Shown here piece by piece: positions 54,123 to 62,408 of a DNA stretch of 64,000 bases. Where the stretch lies: assembly GCF_029855045.1 (NCBI RefSeq), contig NZ_CP123228.1:2294001-2358000 (forward strand), read 5' to 3'. The number at the start of each line of letters is the position of its first letter. The stretch's first letter is position 1. The notes below the pieces were generated by a model. That model searched no databases and was not told the origin of the DNA. It was given only the letters and a program-made list of their open reading frames with translations. A program made the position numbers and the translations under genes. Source of the DNA: Piscinibacter sp. XHJ-5 (GTDB lineage Bacteria; Pseudomonadota; Gammaproteobacteria; Burkholderiales; Burkholderiaceae_C).

Positions 54123-56768
54123 TCACGAGGCCCCCAGCGCCAGGGCGACGATGGCGTCGTCGTCGAGCAGCGCGCCCTCGGCGTGCCAGGCGGCGACCTG
54201 CGACTGTGGATGATCGGCCTCGATTTGCGACAGCGTCGCCTCGAGCGTGCGCAGGTCGACCAGGGTGCGCGCTGCCGAGCGCCGCGCGCGTGCCGCTTCG
54301 TCGGCACCGCGCAAGCGCGCCGCGTCCGCGTCGCGTCCCTGGCGCGCCGCCAACATCGCGAAGCACATGCAGAAGTGCCGCACGCCGATGGCGCGCCGCA
54401 TGTAGGGCACCGCCTCGCGCGCGATCTGCCGCGCCTCCTCCAGCGAGCCTTGCGCGGCGAGGAAGCACGACAGCCATCCCAGCGAGAGCGCCATCATCTC
54501 GCTGTCGAAGTGCGCGCGCCGGCCTTGCTCGACCAGCGAGCGGTGATGCCCGACGGCTTCGTCGACGTTCCCCATCTCGAACTGCACCGCGCCGAGGTTG
54601 TTGAGCACGTTGAAGCAGTTGCGCGCGTCGCCGGCGGCCCGGGCCAGCGGCAGCGCCTGGGTGAAGGCCTGCAGCGCCTCGGCGCGCCGGTCGCTGTTGC
54701 GATGGACGAAGCCTTGCGCGTAGCCGATGTGCGCGCGCAGCACCACCGGACCGTCGTCGCCGCACAGGCCTTGCGCCTGGTCGATCGCCTCTTGCGCTGC
54801 CGTGAAATCGCCGCGGATGCAATCGGCGTGCACCTTCAGCAGCAGCGTCAGGACCTGCTCGTGCGGCTTGCCGGCGCTCGCGAAGCCGGCCCGCGCGGAT
54901 TCGAGCAGCTGCTCGCGCCGTGCCGCGGTGACGCCCCCGTGCAAGGTGACGAGGGCCAGCCCGAAGCGGAATCGCGCGGCCGTCAGCGCAGGGGTGGCAT
55001 CGTCGACCCGCGACTCCAGGGCGAGCATCCAGCGCATGCACTCGGGGTACAGGCCCACCTGGTACATCAGCACCGCGGCGTCGTTGACCAGCGCGAGCGC
55101 CAGCCCGGTGTCGCCGCCGGCGCCGCTGGCCCACTCGACCGCGGCGCGCAGGTTGTCGAGCTCCGGCAGGCACAGCCGCGTGTACTCGTCGCGCGGCCGG
55201 TTTCGCAGGTGCCGGTGGATCTCGCCCTGGATGCACTGCGCGTGCCGCTTGCGCAGGGCGGCCTCCTCGCCGGCCTCCGCCAGGCGCTCGAGTGCATAGG
55301 CCCTTGCGGTCTCGAGCAGCCGGTAGCGCGGCACCTCGCCCGGCTCGGTGACGACCATCGACTTGTCGACCAGCGTGCCGAGGTGATCGAGCACCGCCCA
55401 GGCGTCGATCGCCTCGTCGCTCGCGACCTGCTGGGCGAGCTCCAGCCCGAAGCCGCCCGCGAAGACGCCCAGGCGCCGAAACACGGCCTGCTCATCCCGG
55501 CTCAGCAAGGCATGCCCCCAGTCGAGCGCTGCGCGCAGCGTCTGGTGGCGTGGCATCGAGACGCGCGACCCGCCGGTCAGCATGCGCAGGCGCTCGCCGA
55601 GCCGATCGCGCACGCCTTGCACGCCGAGCAGCGGCACGCGTGCGGCGGCCAGTTCGAGCGCGAGTGCGACGCCGTCGAGGCAGCGGCAGATGTCGATCAC
55701 CGCCGCCACGTTCCGATCCGTCAGCGCGAAGCCGGGCTGCAGTGCCGCGACCCGTTCGACGAACAACGCCACCGCCCCGTGCTGCGAGGCGCGGTCGAGG
55801 CCGGCGTCTTCGGGCACCGCCAGCGTGCCCACGCGCATCACCCGCTCGCCGCCGACCCGCAGCAGCTGCTGGCTGGTCGCGAGGATGTGCAGGCGGGGCG
55901 CCTGGCGCAGCAGCGCATCGACCAGCGCGCTGACGGCACCCACGAGGTGCTCGCAGTTGTCGAGCACGAGCAGCATCGCTTCCGACCGGATCCTGGCGAC
56001 CAGCTCATCGAGCGGCGAGGCCTCGCCCGGCAGGCTGATGCGCAGCGTCTGCGCCACGGCAGTCGGCACGAGGGCCGGATCGGCGATCGCCGCGAGCTCG
56101 ACCATCCAGACGCCGTCCGCGAAGGCGCTGCGCATCGAGTGCGCCGCCGCTTCCGCCAGCCGCGTCTTGCCGATTCCGCCGGCGCCGGCGAGCGTGACCA
56201 GGCGATGCTCGCTGACCAGCTGTCGCACGGCGGCCAGGTCGGCTTCGCGACCGATCAGTGCAGAAAGCACCGCCGGCAGGTTGCTCGACGCGTCTGCCGG
56301 CGAGGGCGCTTCCGGCCGTTGGGCTGCGCGCGGCCGTGAGGCTTCGCGCGCGGGGTCGGGCTCGAATGCCGCCGTGAACCGGTAGCCGTGCCCGGGGATG
56401 GTCGCGATGATGTCCCCGCCCAGCACCTTGCGCAGGCTGCTCACCTGCGTGGCCAGGTTGTTCTCCTCGACGACGAGGCCGGGCCAGACCAGGTCGAGCA
56501 ATTCGTGCTTGCTGACGAGCCGGTCCGAGCGTTCCGCGAGCGCCACCAGCACGTCGAAGGCCCGCGCGCCCAGGGGGGCGGGCTTGCCGTCGACCAGCAG
56601 CCGGCGCTCGCGCGGCTGCAGCTCGCAGCGCCCGAAGCGCAGCGATCCGGACAGCGGGTGCGAGGCGGCGAATGTCGGCGGGGAGGTGGCGGGCACGGCG
56701 AGCGGATCCTGGAATCCGGCGCGCGAGCGGCGCGCCCGGGAGCTGCGTGCCAGCATAACCCTTGCCAT
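54123..56768 (-). CDS. winged-helix / ATPase (NB-ARC-like) / TPR transcriptional regulator
   Basis: The 881-residue protein has an N-terminal OmpR/CadC-type winged helix (residues 40-130: PLGARAFDVLVALAERSDRL, LATQVSSLRKVLGGD, TIPGHGYRFTA). An NB-ARC-like ATPase follows (Walker A LAGAGGIGKTRLAE, Walker B MLLVLDNCEHLVG, later RLLETARAYALERLAEAGEE). A C-terminal TPR-like region completes it. It is cytoplasmic and DNA-binding; the target is unknown. It is the same kind of protein as the partial gene at the window start. The gene is convergent with the GMC fusion gene, with only 6 bases between stops. Confidence 0.85.
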   Translation of the reverse strand: MARVMLARSSRARRSRAGFQDPLAVPATSPPTFAASHPLSGSLRFGRCELQPRERRLLVDGKPAPLGARAFDVLVALAERSDRLVSKHELLDLVWPGLVVEENNLATQVSSLRKVLGGDIIATIPGHGYRFTAAFEPDPAREASRPRAAQRPEAPSPADASSNLPAVLSALIGREADLAAVRQLVSEHRLVTLAGAGGIGKTRLAEAAAHSMRSAFADGVWMVELAAIADPALVPTAVAQTLRISLPGEASPLDELVARIRSEAMLLVLDNCEHLVGAVSALVDALLRQAPRLHILATSQQLLRVGGERVMRVGTLAVPEDAGLDRASQHGAVALFVERVAALQPGFALTDRNVAAVIDICRCLDGVALALELAAARVPLLGVQGVRDRLGERLRMLTGGSRVSMPRHQTLRAALDWGHALLSRDEQAVFRRLGVFAGGFGLELAQQVASDEAIDAWAVLDHLGTLVDKSMVVTEPGEVPRYRLLETARAYALERLAEAGEEAALRKRHAQCIQGEIHRHLRNRPRDEYTRLCLPELDNLRAAVEWASGAGGDTGLALALVNDAAVLMYQVGLYPECMRWMLALESRVDDATPALTAARFRFGLALVTLHGGVTAARREQLLESARAGFASAGKPHEQVLTLLLKVHADCIRGDFTAAQEAIDQAQGLCGDDGPVVLRAHIGYAQGFVHRNSDRRAEALQAFTQALPLARAAGDARNCFNVLNNLGAVQFEMGNVDEAVGHHRSLVEQGRRAHFDSEMMALSLGWLSCFLAAQGSLEEARQIAREAVPYMRRAIGVRHFCMCFAMLAARQGRDADAARLRGADEAARARRSAARTLVDLRTLEATLSQIEADHPQSQVAAWHAEGALLDDDAIVALALGAS

Positions 56769-56814
56769 CGGCGGGCGCCTGGCGCCTTGGGCCCGTGCCG
56801 CCGGCAGCCGGGTG

Positions 56815-56908
56815 CTCTGCCTCTCCCGCCGGGCGGGAGAGGGTGAGGGTGAGGACTGTCGCCCACCCCCTCACCCCAGCCCTCTGGCGCCGGGCGGGAG
56901 AGGGGGCA
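56815..56908. repeat. REP-like palindromic elements (pair of inverted copies)
   Basis: A hairpin of CCTCTCCCGCC against GGCGGGAGAGG lies at 56820-56842. An inverted, degenerate copy follows at about 56862-56904 (CCCCTCACCCCAGCCCTCTG to GGGCGGGAGAGGG). The second copy codes for the C-terminal PPLPPGARGLG of the GNAT protein on the minus strand. Such pairs are typical dispersed repetitive palindromes. Confidence 0.6.
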
Positions 56909-57482
56909 TCGCCGTGCGCAGCGACCAGCCGCGCAGCCACCGACCCAGGCCGTGACGCGCGCGGCCGCGCCCGGCATCGGTGGCGCGCTCCCAGCGCTCG
57001 ATGCCGGCGCCGGCGTCCACTTGCCACGCCAGCTCGAATCCGAGCCGCCGCAGGAAGGCGGCCATGCGGCCGTTGTCGGCGAGCACGTCGCCGTACAGGC
57101 ATGCAATGCCGGCGTCACGCGCCGCGGCGAACAGCTGCTGCATCAGCGCCTCGGCGACACCGTGTCCGCGAACCGAGTCGGCCACCGAGATCGCGAACTC
57201 GGCCCGGTCCCCGCCGTCGGCCACGACATAGCGCGCCTCGCCGACGATGTGCGCGGCGTCGGCGGGCGCCGTGGCGAGCGCGACGAAGGCGACGTGCCGC
57301 GTCCCGTCGGCTTCGGTCAGCCGGCGCAGCAGGCCGGGCGCACAGGCGTTGATCGCTCCATGAAAGCGCAGGCGCCGCGACGCAGCGCTCAGCGACTCGA
57401 CGTAGGCCTGCAGCGACGGCGCATCGGCGCTGCGGACCGGGCGCAGGGTGACGGTGCGGGCGAATGGCGGGACCAGGCTCAT
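56871..57482 (-). CDS. GNAT-family N-acetyltransferase
   Basis: The 203-residue protein has a GNAT core in residues 10-160: VTLRPVRSADAPSLQAYVES, HVAFVALA, EFAISVADSVRGHGVAEALM with the acetyl-CoA-binding loop, and NGRMAAFLRRLGFEL. The acceptor is unknown. The last 40 residues are Arg- and Pro-rich; the final ones come from a REP-like palindrome, which suggests that the original stop was lost. It is divergent from the small membrane-protein gene. Confidence 0.75.
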   Translation of the reverse strand: MSLVPPFARTVTLRPVRSADAPSLQAYVESLSAASRRLRFHGAINACAPGLLRRLTEADGTRHVAFVALATAPADAAHIVGEARYVVADGGDRAEFAISVADSVRGHGVAEALMQQLFAAARDAGIACLYGDVLADNGRMAAFLRRLGFELAWQVDAGAGIERWERATDAGRGRARHGLGRWLRGWSLRTAMPPLPPGARGLG

Positions 57483-57547
57483 GGCGCACTCCGAAGCGGG
57501 ATGAGCCAGTGTTCGGCGCGCTTCCGCCCGGCGTCCTCGAAGCGCTA

Positions 57548-57590
57548 TCAAACGTTCTGGAACGAGGCGGCGCGGTTTGAAAACGTTTGA
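57548..57590. promoter_or_regulatory. inverted repeat, possible regulator site
   Basis: TCAAACGTT at 57548-57556 and its exact reverse complement AACGTTTGA at 57582-57590 are separated by 25 bases. Each arm carries an AACGTT palindrome. The site is in the intergenic region between the divergent GNAT (start 57482) and small membrane-protein (start 57676) genes. Confidence 0.35.
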
Positions 57591-57675
57591 GCGCGGCTTG
57601 AGGACCTTTTGGCGGCCGCCGCCGAAAGTGAGGCCAACGGATCGATTCCCGGTCCGCCCCGCCCAGGAGCCCGCC

Positions 57676-57903
57676 ATGACCAGCCTCACCACCATGACCA
57701 CCACGTCCGCTCTCATGCCGATGCCGGGCGACGAGTACACCGCCGCATCGCCGATCCCGCAGCCGCCGCGGCTGGCGCCGTCCCGCGCGAAGCCGTGGGC
57801 CGCGATGGCCGCCTTCGTGATCAGCGTGTCGCTGCTGGGCGGCATCGCGGTCGGGCTGACAACGCCGGCCTCGACGGCCATGTCCGCTGCCGAGCCGGCC
57901 TGA
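57676..57903 (+). CDS. small single-pass membrane protein
   Basis: The 75-residue product starts MTSLTTMTTTSALMPMPGDE, with AGGAG seven bases before the ATG. It has one hydrophobic helix (AAMAAFVISVSLLGGIAVGL) near the C-terminus. The function is unknown. It precedes the hydrolase gene by 43 bases and may be co-transcribed with it. Confidence 0.5.
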   Translation: MTSLTTMTTTSALMPMPGDEYTAASPIPQPPRLAPSRAKPWAAMAAFVISVSLLGGIAVGLTTPASTAMSAAEPA

Positions 57904-57946
57904 CACGGCGCCCATTCAATCCGTCCGTCGACCTGAGGAGCGCTTC

Positions 57947-58834
57947 ATGATCGCCATCTCGCTTGCGCTGGCCGCCGCGTTCGCGGCGACCGCCTATCTC
58001 GGCATCTGCGGACTGGTCGCGCATCGGTTCACGCGCACGCGGCGCCAGCATCCTCAGCTCTCCTTGCGAGAGGCACCCGCCGTGCAGGCCGTCAGCTTCC
58101 CGGCGCGTGACGGCCGGGCCCGCATCGACGCGTGGTATTTCGAGTCCGAGCCGCACGCGGGCGCCGTCATCTTCGTGCACGGCAAGGACACCTGCCGCGG
58201 CGACGAGCTGAAGTCGCCGACGACGGCCCTGGCCCGCCAGCTGGTCGCAGCGGGCCTGTCGGTGCTGATGATCGACCTGCGCGGTCACGGCACCAGCAGC
58301 GGCGCGCGCCTCACGTACGGCGCCCGCGAGCGTCACGACGTGCTGGGCGCGGTGGACTGGCTGCGCGCGAACGGGCATGGCCGCATCGGCGTGCTCGGCG
58401 CATCGATGGGCGCGGCGACGTCGCTGCTCGCGGCAGCCGACGAGCCGGACATCATGGCGCTGGTGGCCGACAGCGCCTTCACCGATTTCGGACTGATGAT
58501 CGAGCGCCAGTACCGCAAGCTCAGCCGCCTGCCGCGCTGCTTCCTGCCCGGGGCGCTCGCCGTGGGACGGCTCGTCACGGGAGTGCGCCTCGAGGAGGTC
58601 TGCCCGCTCGAGGCGGCGCGCTCACTGCGCGGTCGGCCGATGCTGGTGATCCACAGCGGAGGCGACCGCTTCATCCCGGCCGAGGACGCCAGCGCCCTGG
58701 CCGGCGCCGCGGGCGCGGACCTGTGGATCACCGCCGGCACACGCCACCTCGGCTCGTACGCAAGCGATCCGGCGGCCTACGCGGCACGCGTGACCGGGTT
58801 CTTCGGACGCCATCTGCAGGAGGTCGCGCCCTAG
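57947..58834 (+). CDS. membrane-anchored alpha/beta hydrolase
   Basis: The 295-residue protein has an N-terminal transmembrane helix (residues 5-25). An alpha/beta-hydrolase fold follows with oxyanion motif VIFVHGKDTCRGD, a DLRGHGTSSGAR loop, nucleophile elbow VLGASMGAATSLL, acid in HSGGDRFIPAEDA and histidine in GTRHLGSY. It resembles membrane-anchored serine hydrolases of the BAAT/dienelactone type. The substrate is unknown. The last base of its stop codon is the first base of the T-shaped inverted-repeat element. Confidence 0.8.
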   Translation: MIAISLALAAAFAATAYLGICGLVAHRFTRTRRQHPQLSLREAPAVQAVSFPARDGRARIDAWYFESEPHAGAVIFVHGKDTCRGDELKSPTTALARQLVAAGLSVLMIDLRGHGTSSGARLTYGARERHDVLGAVDWLRANGHGRIGVLGASMGAATSLLAAADEPDIMALVADSAFTDFGLMIERQYRKLSRLPRCFLPGALAVGRLVTGVRLEEVCPLEAARSLRGRPMLVIHSGGDRFIPAEDASALAGAAGADLWITAGTRHLGSYASDPAAYAARVTGFFGRHLQEVAP

Positions 58835-59101
58835 TGTCGTGAGTTGGAAATACGTGGCGTTTCGATTCGACCAGATGGTGATGATCGGGCGGCTGCGCGA
58901 AGGGGCCAATACTGGACGTATTGGCCCCTTCGCGCAGGCGACCGAGGGCGCCATCTGGTCGAACCGAAGGCGGGCCGAAACGGGGCGATCGCCGCGTTGC
59001 AGAGTCGGGTCCATAACCCCCGGGTATGGACCCGACTCCGCGCCTTGCGCTCATCCCCGTTTGGGCCCGTCGAAACGCCACGTATTTCCAACTCACGACA
59101 C
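58834..59101. repeat. 268-bp inverted-repeat element folding into a three-way (T-shaped) junction
   Basis: Perfect 32-bp arms at 58834-58865 and 59070-59101 enclose two further palindromes. The first has a 13-bp stem (58866-58878 with 58951-58963) capped by a 19-bp hairpin (58893-58911 with 58919-58937). The second has a 15-bp stem with one mismatch (58971-58985 with 59055-59069) capped by a 14-bp hairpin (59002-59015 with 59025-59038). In all, 92 pairs cover 184 of 268 bases. No protein gene fits. Target-site duplication is not evident. It may be a miniature inverted-repeat element, a structured RNA, or a replication or recombination site. Confidence 0.85.
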
Positions 59102-59123
59102 GAGAAGCGTGCGCGGCAGCGGC

Positions 59124-59210
59124 GCCCCTGACCCGGACCCTCTTTGCGCCCGGGCGGCAGAGGGAGGCGGACCGTCTCGACCCCGGGGCGGGTGTGAGGG
59201 CGAGGCATCT
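59124..59210. repeat. degenerate REP-like element
   Basis: CCCCTGACCCGGACCCTCTT leads into GGGCGGCAGAGGGAGGC and then CCCCGGGGCGGGTGTGAGGG. This is a degraded form of the CCCTCTCCC-type palindromes at 47539 and 56815. It lies just beyond the T-shaped element and before the NTF2-like gene, in a 450-base stretch without protein genes. Confidence 0.4.
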
Positions 59211-59285
59211 TGGCGAGATGGCCGGCGACGTACAGAATGCACCTTCCCATGTCCGGCACGCATTGAAGCCTCGGAGGAGATCCAG

Positions 59286-59678
59286 ATGACTCCCGATGAA
59301 CATGCGATTCGTGATCTGGTGGCGCGCTGGCACAGTGCGACGGCTGCCGGCGACGTCGAGACGGTGCTGGGGCTGATGTCCGACGACGTCGTCTTTCTCG
59401 GGACGGGCCGGCCGCCGATGCGGGGCCGCGGTGCGTTCGAAAGCGGGCTGCGCAAGCTCCTCGCCACGCATCGCATCGAATCGACAGGCGAGGTGCAGGA
59501 GGTCGAGGTGTCGGAAGACCTGGCGTACTGCTGGACCGACCTCACGGTGCGCATCGTGCCGCAGGCAGGAGGGAGCGCCGCCACCCGCACCGGCAGCGCC
59601 CTGTCCATCCTGCGCAAGCAGCCCGGCGGCGCATGGGTCGTGGTGCGCGACGCCAACATGCTGCCGCCGCCAGGGTGA
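59286..59678 (+). CDS. SgcJ/EcaC-type NTF2-like protein
   Basis: The 130-residue product starts after GGAGGAGATCC and shows the SgcJ/EcaC-type NTF2 pattern: EHAIRDLVARWHSATAAGDV, VLGLMSDDVVFLGTGRPPMR and a late WTDLTVRIVP with RTGSALSILRK. The family holds small oxidoreductases, isomerases or binding proteins of unknown substrate. It is followed, with 33 bases between, by a GNAT gene. Confidence 0.75.
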   Translation: MTPDEHAIRDLVARWHSATAAGDVETVLGLMSDDVVFLGTGRPPMRGRGAFESGLRKLLATHRIESTGEVQEVEVSEDLAYCWTDLTVRIVPQAGGSAATRTGSALSILRKQPGGAWVVVRDANMLPPPG

Positions 59679-59711
59679 CGCGCCGTGGCCGTCGGTCGTG
59701 GCGAGCGATCC

Positions 59712-60173
59712 ATGAACATCGTCGGTCCCGCGCTGCATCGCGAACAGGAAATCGAGGCCATCCTTCGTTCACTGCCGCGCTGGTTCGGCATCGAGCATGC
59801 GCTGCTCATGTATGTGGCCGACAGTGCGTCCAGGCCGACCCTCGCCGTCGAGCTCGACCATCGCCTGCAAGGCTTCGTGACGCTGACCCGCCACTTTCCC
59901 GAGTCCTGGGAGATCCACTGCATCGCCGTCGCGTCCGAGCACCGGAACTCGGGCATCGGATCGGTGCTCCTGGCGCACGCCGAGCGGTTCGCGCGGGACC
60001 AAGGCGCCAGGTTCCTCCAGGTGAAGACGGTGGCCGCCACGTCTGCCAGCCTGGCGTACGCCGAGACCCGCAAGTTCTACGAGGCGAAGGGTTTCACCCC
60101 GCTGGAAGTCTTCCCCGAACTGTGGAATCCACGCAACCCGGCCCTCCAGCTGATCAAGGTCCTGCTCGATTGA
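59712..60173 (+). CDS. GNAT-family N-acetyltransferase
   Basis: The 153-residue product has GNAT features: HRLQGFVTLTRHFPESWEIH, IAVASEHRNSGIGSVLLAHAE with the R/Q-x-x-G-x-G/A acetyl-CoA loop, and an AETRKFYEAKGFTPLE end. The acceptor is unknown. A GTG at 59685 would add nine residues and cannot be excluded; neither start has a strong ribosome-binding site. A truncated universal stress protein frame begins within its stop codon. Confidence 0.75.
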   Translation: MNIVGPALHREQEIEAILRSLPRWFGIEHALLMYVADSASRPTLAVELDHRLQGFVTLTRHFPESWEIHCIAVASEHRNSGIGSVLLAHAERFARDQGARFLQVKTVAATSASLAYAETRKFYEAKGFTPLEVFPELWNPRNPALQLIKVLLD

Positions 60174-60330
60174 GCGGCTTCGAGCCATCGCGGCCTTTGC
60201 CGAAGCCGAGTCGCCCGATCTGATCGTGATGGGCACGCACGGCCACACGGCGCTCGGCCATGTCGTGCTCGGATCGGTGGCCAGCGGCGTGCTGGCGCGC
60301 TGCAAGGCGCCGCTGCTGCTGGTGCGCTGA
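60172..60330 (+). pseudogene. C-terminal remnant of a universal stress protein (UspA family)
   Basis: The frame reads ERLRAIAAFAEAESPDLIVM, then GTHGHTALGHVVLGSVASGV and LARCKAPLLLVR, ending at TGA. That is the ATP-binding G-2x-G-9x-G(S/T) end of UspA proteins. The N-terminal two thirds are absent: the frame is directly downstream of the GNAT stop codon and has no start codon of its own. It is a truncated relic. Confidence 0.7.
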
Positions 60331-60351
60331 CCAGCCGGCACCGGTGCTGCT

Positions 60352-61605
60352 TCAACGCAGCAGCTTCATGTACGCGACCATGTCGGCCTGATCCTCGGGC
60401 GTCAGCACGATCGGCGAGATCAAGGAGAAGAGCAGGGCGTAGTGGCGCGCCACGTCTTCGAGCGTCTTGGCCGAGTTGTCGTGGAAGTAGGGCGCCGTGC
60501 GCGCCACGCCCCACAGCGACGGGATCTTGAAAGCGTTCAGGCTCTCGACGTCCTTGGCGTTGCCGGTGATCAGCGCGCGTCCGGGGTCCGGGCTGGACAC
60601 CGACGTGGTGGTGCCATCGGGGTTGCGGAACAGGAAGTCGATCACCGGGTTGCCCGCGGCATTGATTTCCGACACGCCGACCGACTGGAAGCGGCCCCCA
60701 CGGCGGAACGGCGGGGCGGGAATGAACTCGTTCGTCTGGTTGAGCATGGGGCCGCTGTGGCAGCCGGAGCACAGGCCGGTCTTGAAATCGCCCTGCGGCG
60801 GCGCATCGATGAAGAAGCGGCGCCCGCGCTTCTCGGAATCGCTGCGGCCCGGCGGCAGCTCGGCCGTCACGCCGAGGTAGGCGAGCTTCATCATCGCCGG
60901 CGAGCTGAAGAATCCGGGCGTCTGCTGGAATGCGGCGATCTGCGCCAGCTCGTCGGAGCGCGGCGCGCGTGCAGCCTGTGCATGGTCGGCGATGGCACCC
61001 CGGGCCTGAGCGAGCAGGTCGGGTTGCCGGCCGTCGAGCATCAGCACGTCGTCGAGCGCGGGCGTGTTCAGGGTCGACGGAATGCCACGGCGCAACACGA
61101 CGCTGCGCGCCGCCGGATCGTGGGCAAGGCTCACGTTCTCGGGCAGCGCGACGCGCACCAGCACCGTCGCATCCTTCTGCATGCGCGTGGCGCCGTGTCC
61201 TTGTCCGTCGTCGCTGCCGTCGGCAAGGAAGAGCGGGTCGGCCGGATCGGCCGCGAAGCGGCGCTGTGCGTCCGTCGGCGAGGTGGTGCCGGTGTCGCGG
61301 GAGTGGCAGGTGAGGCAGGTGCGTCCATTGCCGCCGAACGTTTCGCGCTCGAAGAGACGGCGGCCCTGCGCGACATCGTGGGACGCGAGCTCCGGCTTTC
61401 GCCGGGCGATCAGTGCCGGCAGGCCCATTTCCAGCAGGGCGTCGTGCTCGGCCGCCTGGCCGTCGAGCGCCTGGGCGGTGCGTTCGGCAGCTGTCGCGTT
61501 CGACGTGTCGGCGGGGGTCTCGCTGCCGCCGCCACCGCAGGCGGCGAGCGTCAGGGTGGTGGCAGCGGCGAGGGCGGTCCAGTGGGCGCGAATGACGAAG
61601 GGCAT
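60352..61605 (-). CDS. di-haem cytochrome c peroxidase family lipoprotein
   Basis: The 417-residue product has a signal peptide with lipobox LAACGG and two haem-binding motifs, CLTCH near residue 100 and CSGCH near residue 255. They lie in the arrangement of di-haem cytochrome c peroxidase/MauG-type proteins, with LPENVSLAHDP, GIPSTLNTPALDD and the closing GVARTAPYFHDNSAKTLEDV. It would reduce hydrogen peroxide in the periplasm or oxidise a partner. It is lipid-anchored. The two haems and the family fit well. Confidence 0.8.
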   Translation of the reverse strand: MPFVIRAHWTALAAATTLTLAACGGGGSETPADTSNATAAERTAQALDGQAAEHDALLEMGLPALIARRKPELASHDVAQGRRLFERETFGGNGRTCLTCHSRDTGTTSPTDAQRRFAADPADPLFLADGSDDGQGHGATRMQKDATVLVRVALPENVSLAHDPAARSVVLRRGIPSTLNTPALDDVLMLDGRQPDLLAQARGAIADHAQAARAPRSDELAQIAAFQQTPGFFSSPAMMKLAYLGVTAELPPGRSDSEKRGRRFFIDAPPQGDFKTGLCSGCHSGPMLNQTNEFIPAPPFRRGGRFQSVGVSEINAAGNPVIDFLFRNPDGTTTSVSSPDPGRALITGNAKDVESLNAFKIPSLWGVARTAPYFHDNSAKTLEDVARHYALLFSLISPIVLTPEDQADMVAYMKLLR

Positions 61606-61774
61606 GGCGTGTCCGTGGCGTGGCAAGGAGGGTGCGCGTCGACCATGGGGGGCGAGCGATCGCATGGCCTCGATGCTCGCTTCTCGCGCTGCCCGTGCCA
61701 TCGGCCGGACGGGCCATTGCGGCGGCCATGAAGAGCCATTCGTGGAGCCACGGCCGGCGGCGGCAGAACCGGCG

Positions 61775-62086
61775 CTACTTCTTCGTCAGCAGCAGCTGTC
61801 CCGCCTTCTGGAGCCGATCCTTGAGGCCGCTCGCGATCATGCCGAGCACACCGGGCAGCTCGATCTCCATCGTCACGGCGGCGTCGAGCACGGTGACAAC
61901 GCCGGCGACGGTCTGACCCATGGCGGCGATGCCGAAGGTCAGCCGGTCGCCGTCCCAGCGCTCGCTGCACGAGCCCCCGCTGCCGGGCAACTGGTGGATG
62001 ATCTTGCCGAAGCCTGCCTCGATGCGGCGGCGCGCCTCGGCGCGGCCGAGCTGGTGCGGGATGCTGACGGTGATGGGGGTCGCCAT
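61775..62086 (-). CDS. polyhydroxyalkanoic acid system family protein
   Basis: The 103-residue product starts MATPITVSIPHQLGRAEARR and shows the family pattern RIEAGFGKIIHQLPG, WDGDRLTFGIAAMGQTVAG and a closing helix with ending LLLTKK. The family, found next to PHA genes in other Proteobacteria, has an unknown function in polyhydroxyalkanoate metabolism. No phaC or phaP gene is in the window. The start choice puts the usual PITVSIPH motif at the N-terminus. Confidence 0.75.
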   Translation of the reverse strand: MATPITVSIPHQLGRAEARRRIEAGFGKIIHQLPGSGGSCSERWDGDRLTFGIAAMGQTVAGVVTVLDAAVTMEIELPGVLGMIASGLKDRLQKAGQLLLTKK

Positions 62087-62127
62087 GCGGCAAGCGTGCC
62101 GCGAACCCGGGCGTCGCGCAAGCACTG

Positions 62128-62394
62128 TCAGCGCGCCCGCTTCTTCGGCACACGCCTGCTCGTCTTGTCGGGTGGCTCTTCGGTCGGTGGCCTGGCGGCG
62201 GCCTGCTTTTTCGCCAGCGAAGCGTTCAGGGCGACGGCCATGGCGGCTTCGCCGCTCAGCAGATCACGCCAGCGCAGCTCGACTTCCGGCGTTCTCTTGC
62301 CCTTGCCCGTCAACCGAAAGCCTTCGGGGTTGACGGCAACGGTGTAGTCCACGCCATCGACGGTGACTTGCCGCTTGAGTTCCTTGTCGAGCAC
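62128..62394 (-). CDS. small hypothetical protein
   Basis: The frame codes for DKELKRQVTVDGVDYTVAVN followed by GFRLTGKGKRTPEVELRWRD and a Lys/Arg-rich tail. This is the pattern of a small conserved Burkholderiales protein of unknown role. The start is unclear: GTG codons at 62394 and 62412 are candidates and neither has a ribosome-binding site. The first lies after the end of the LysR gene, the second overlaps it by a few bases. Confidence 0.45.
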   Translation of the reverse strand: MLDKELKRQVTVDGVDYTVAVNPEGFRLTGKGKRTPEVELRWRDLLSGEAAMAVALNASLAKKQAAARPPTEEPPDKTSRRVPKKRAR

Positions 62395-62408
62395 AGTGGC
62401 CACGGCGG

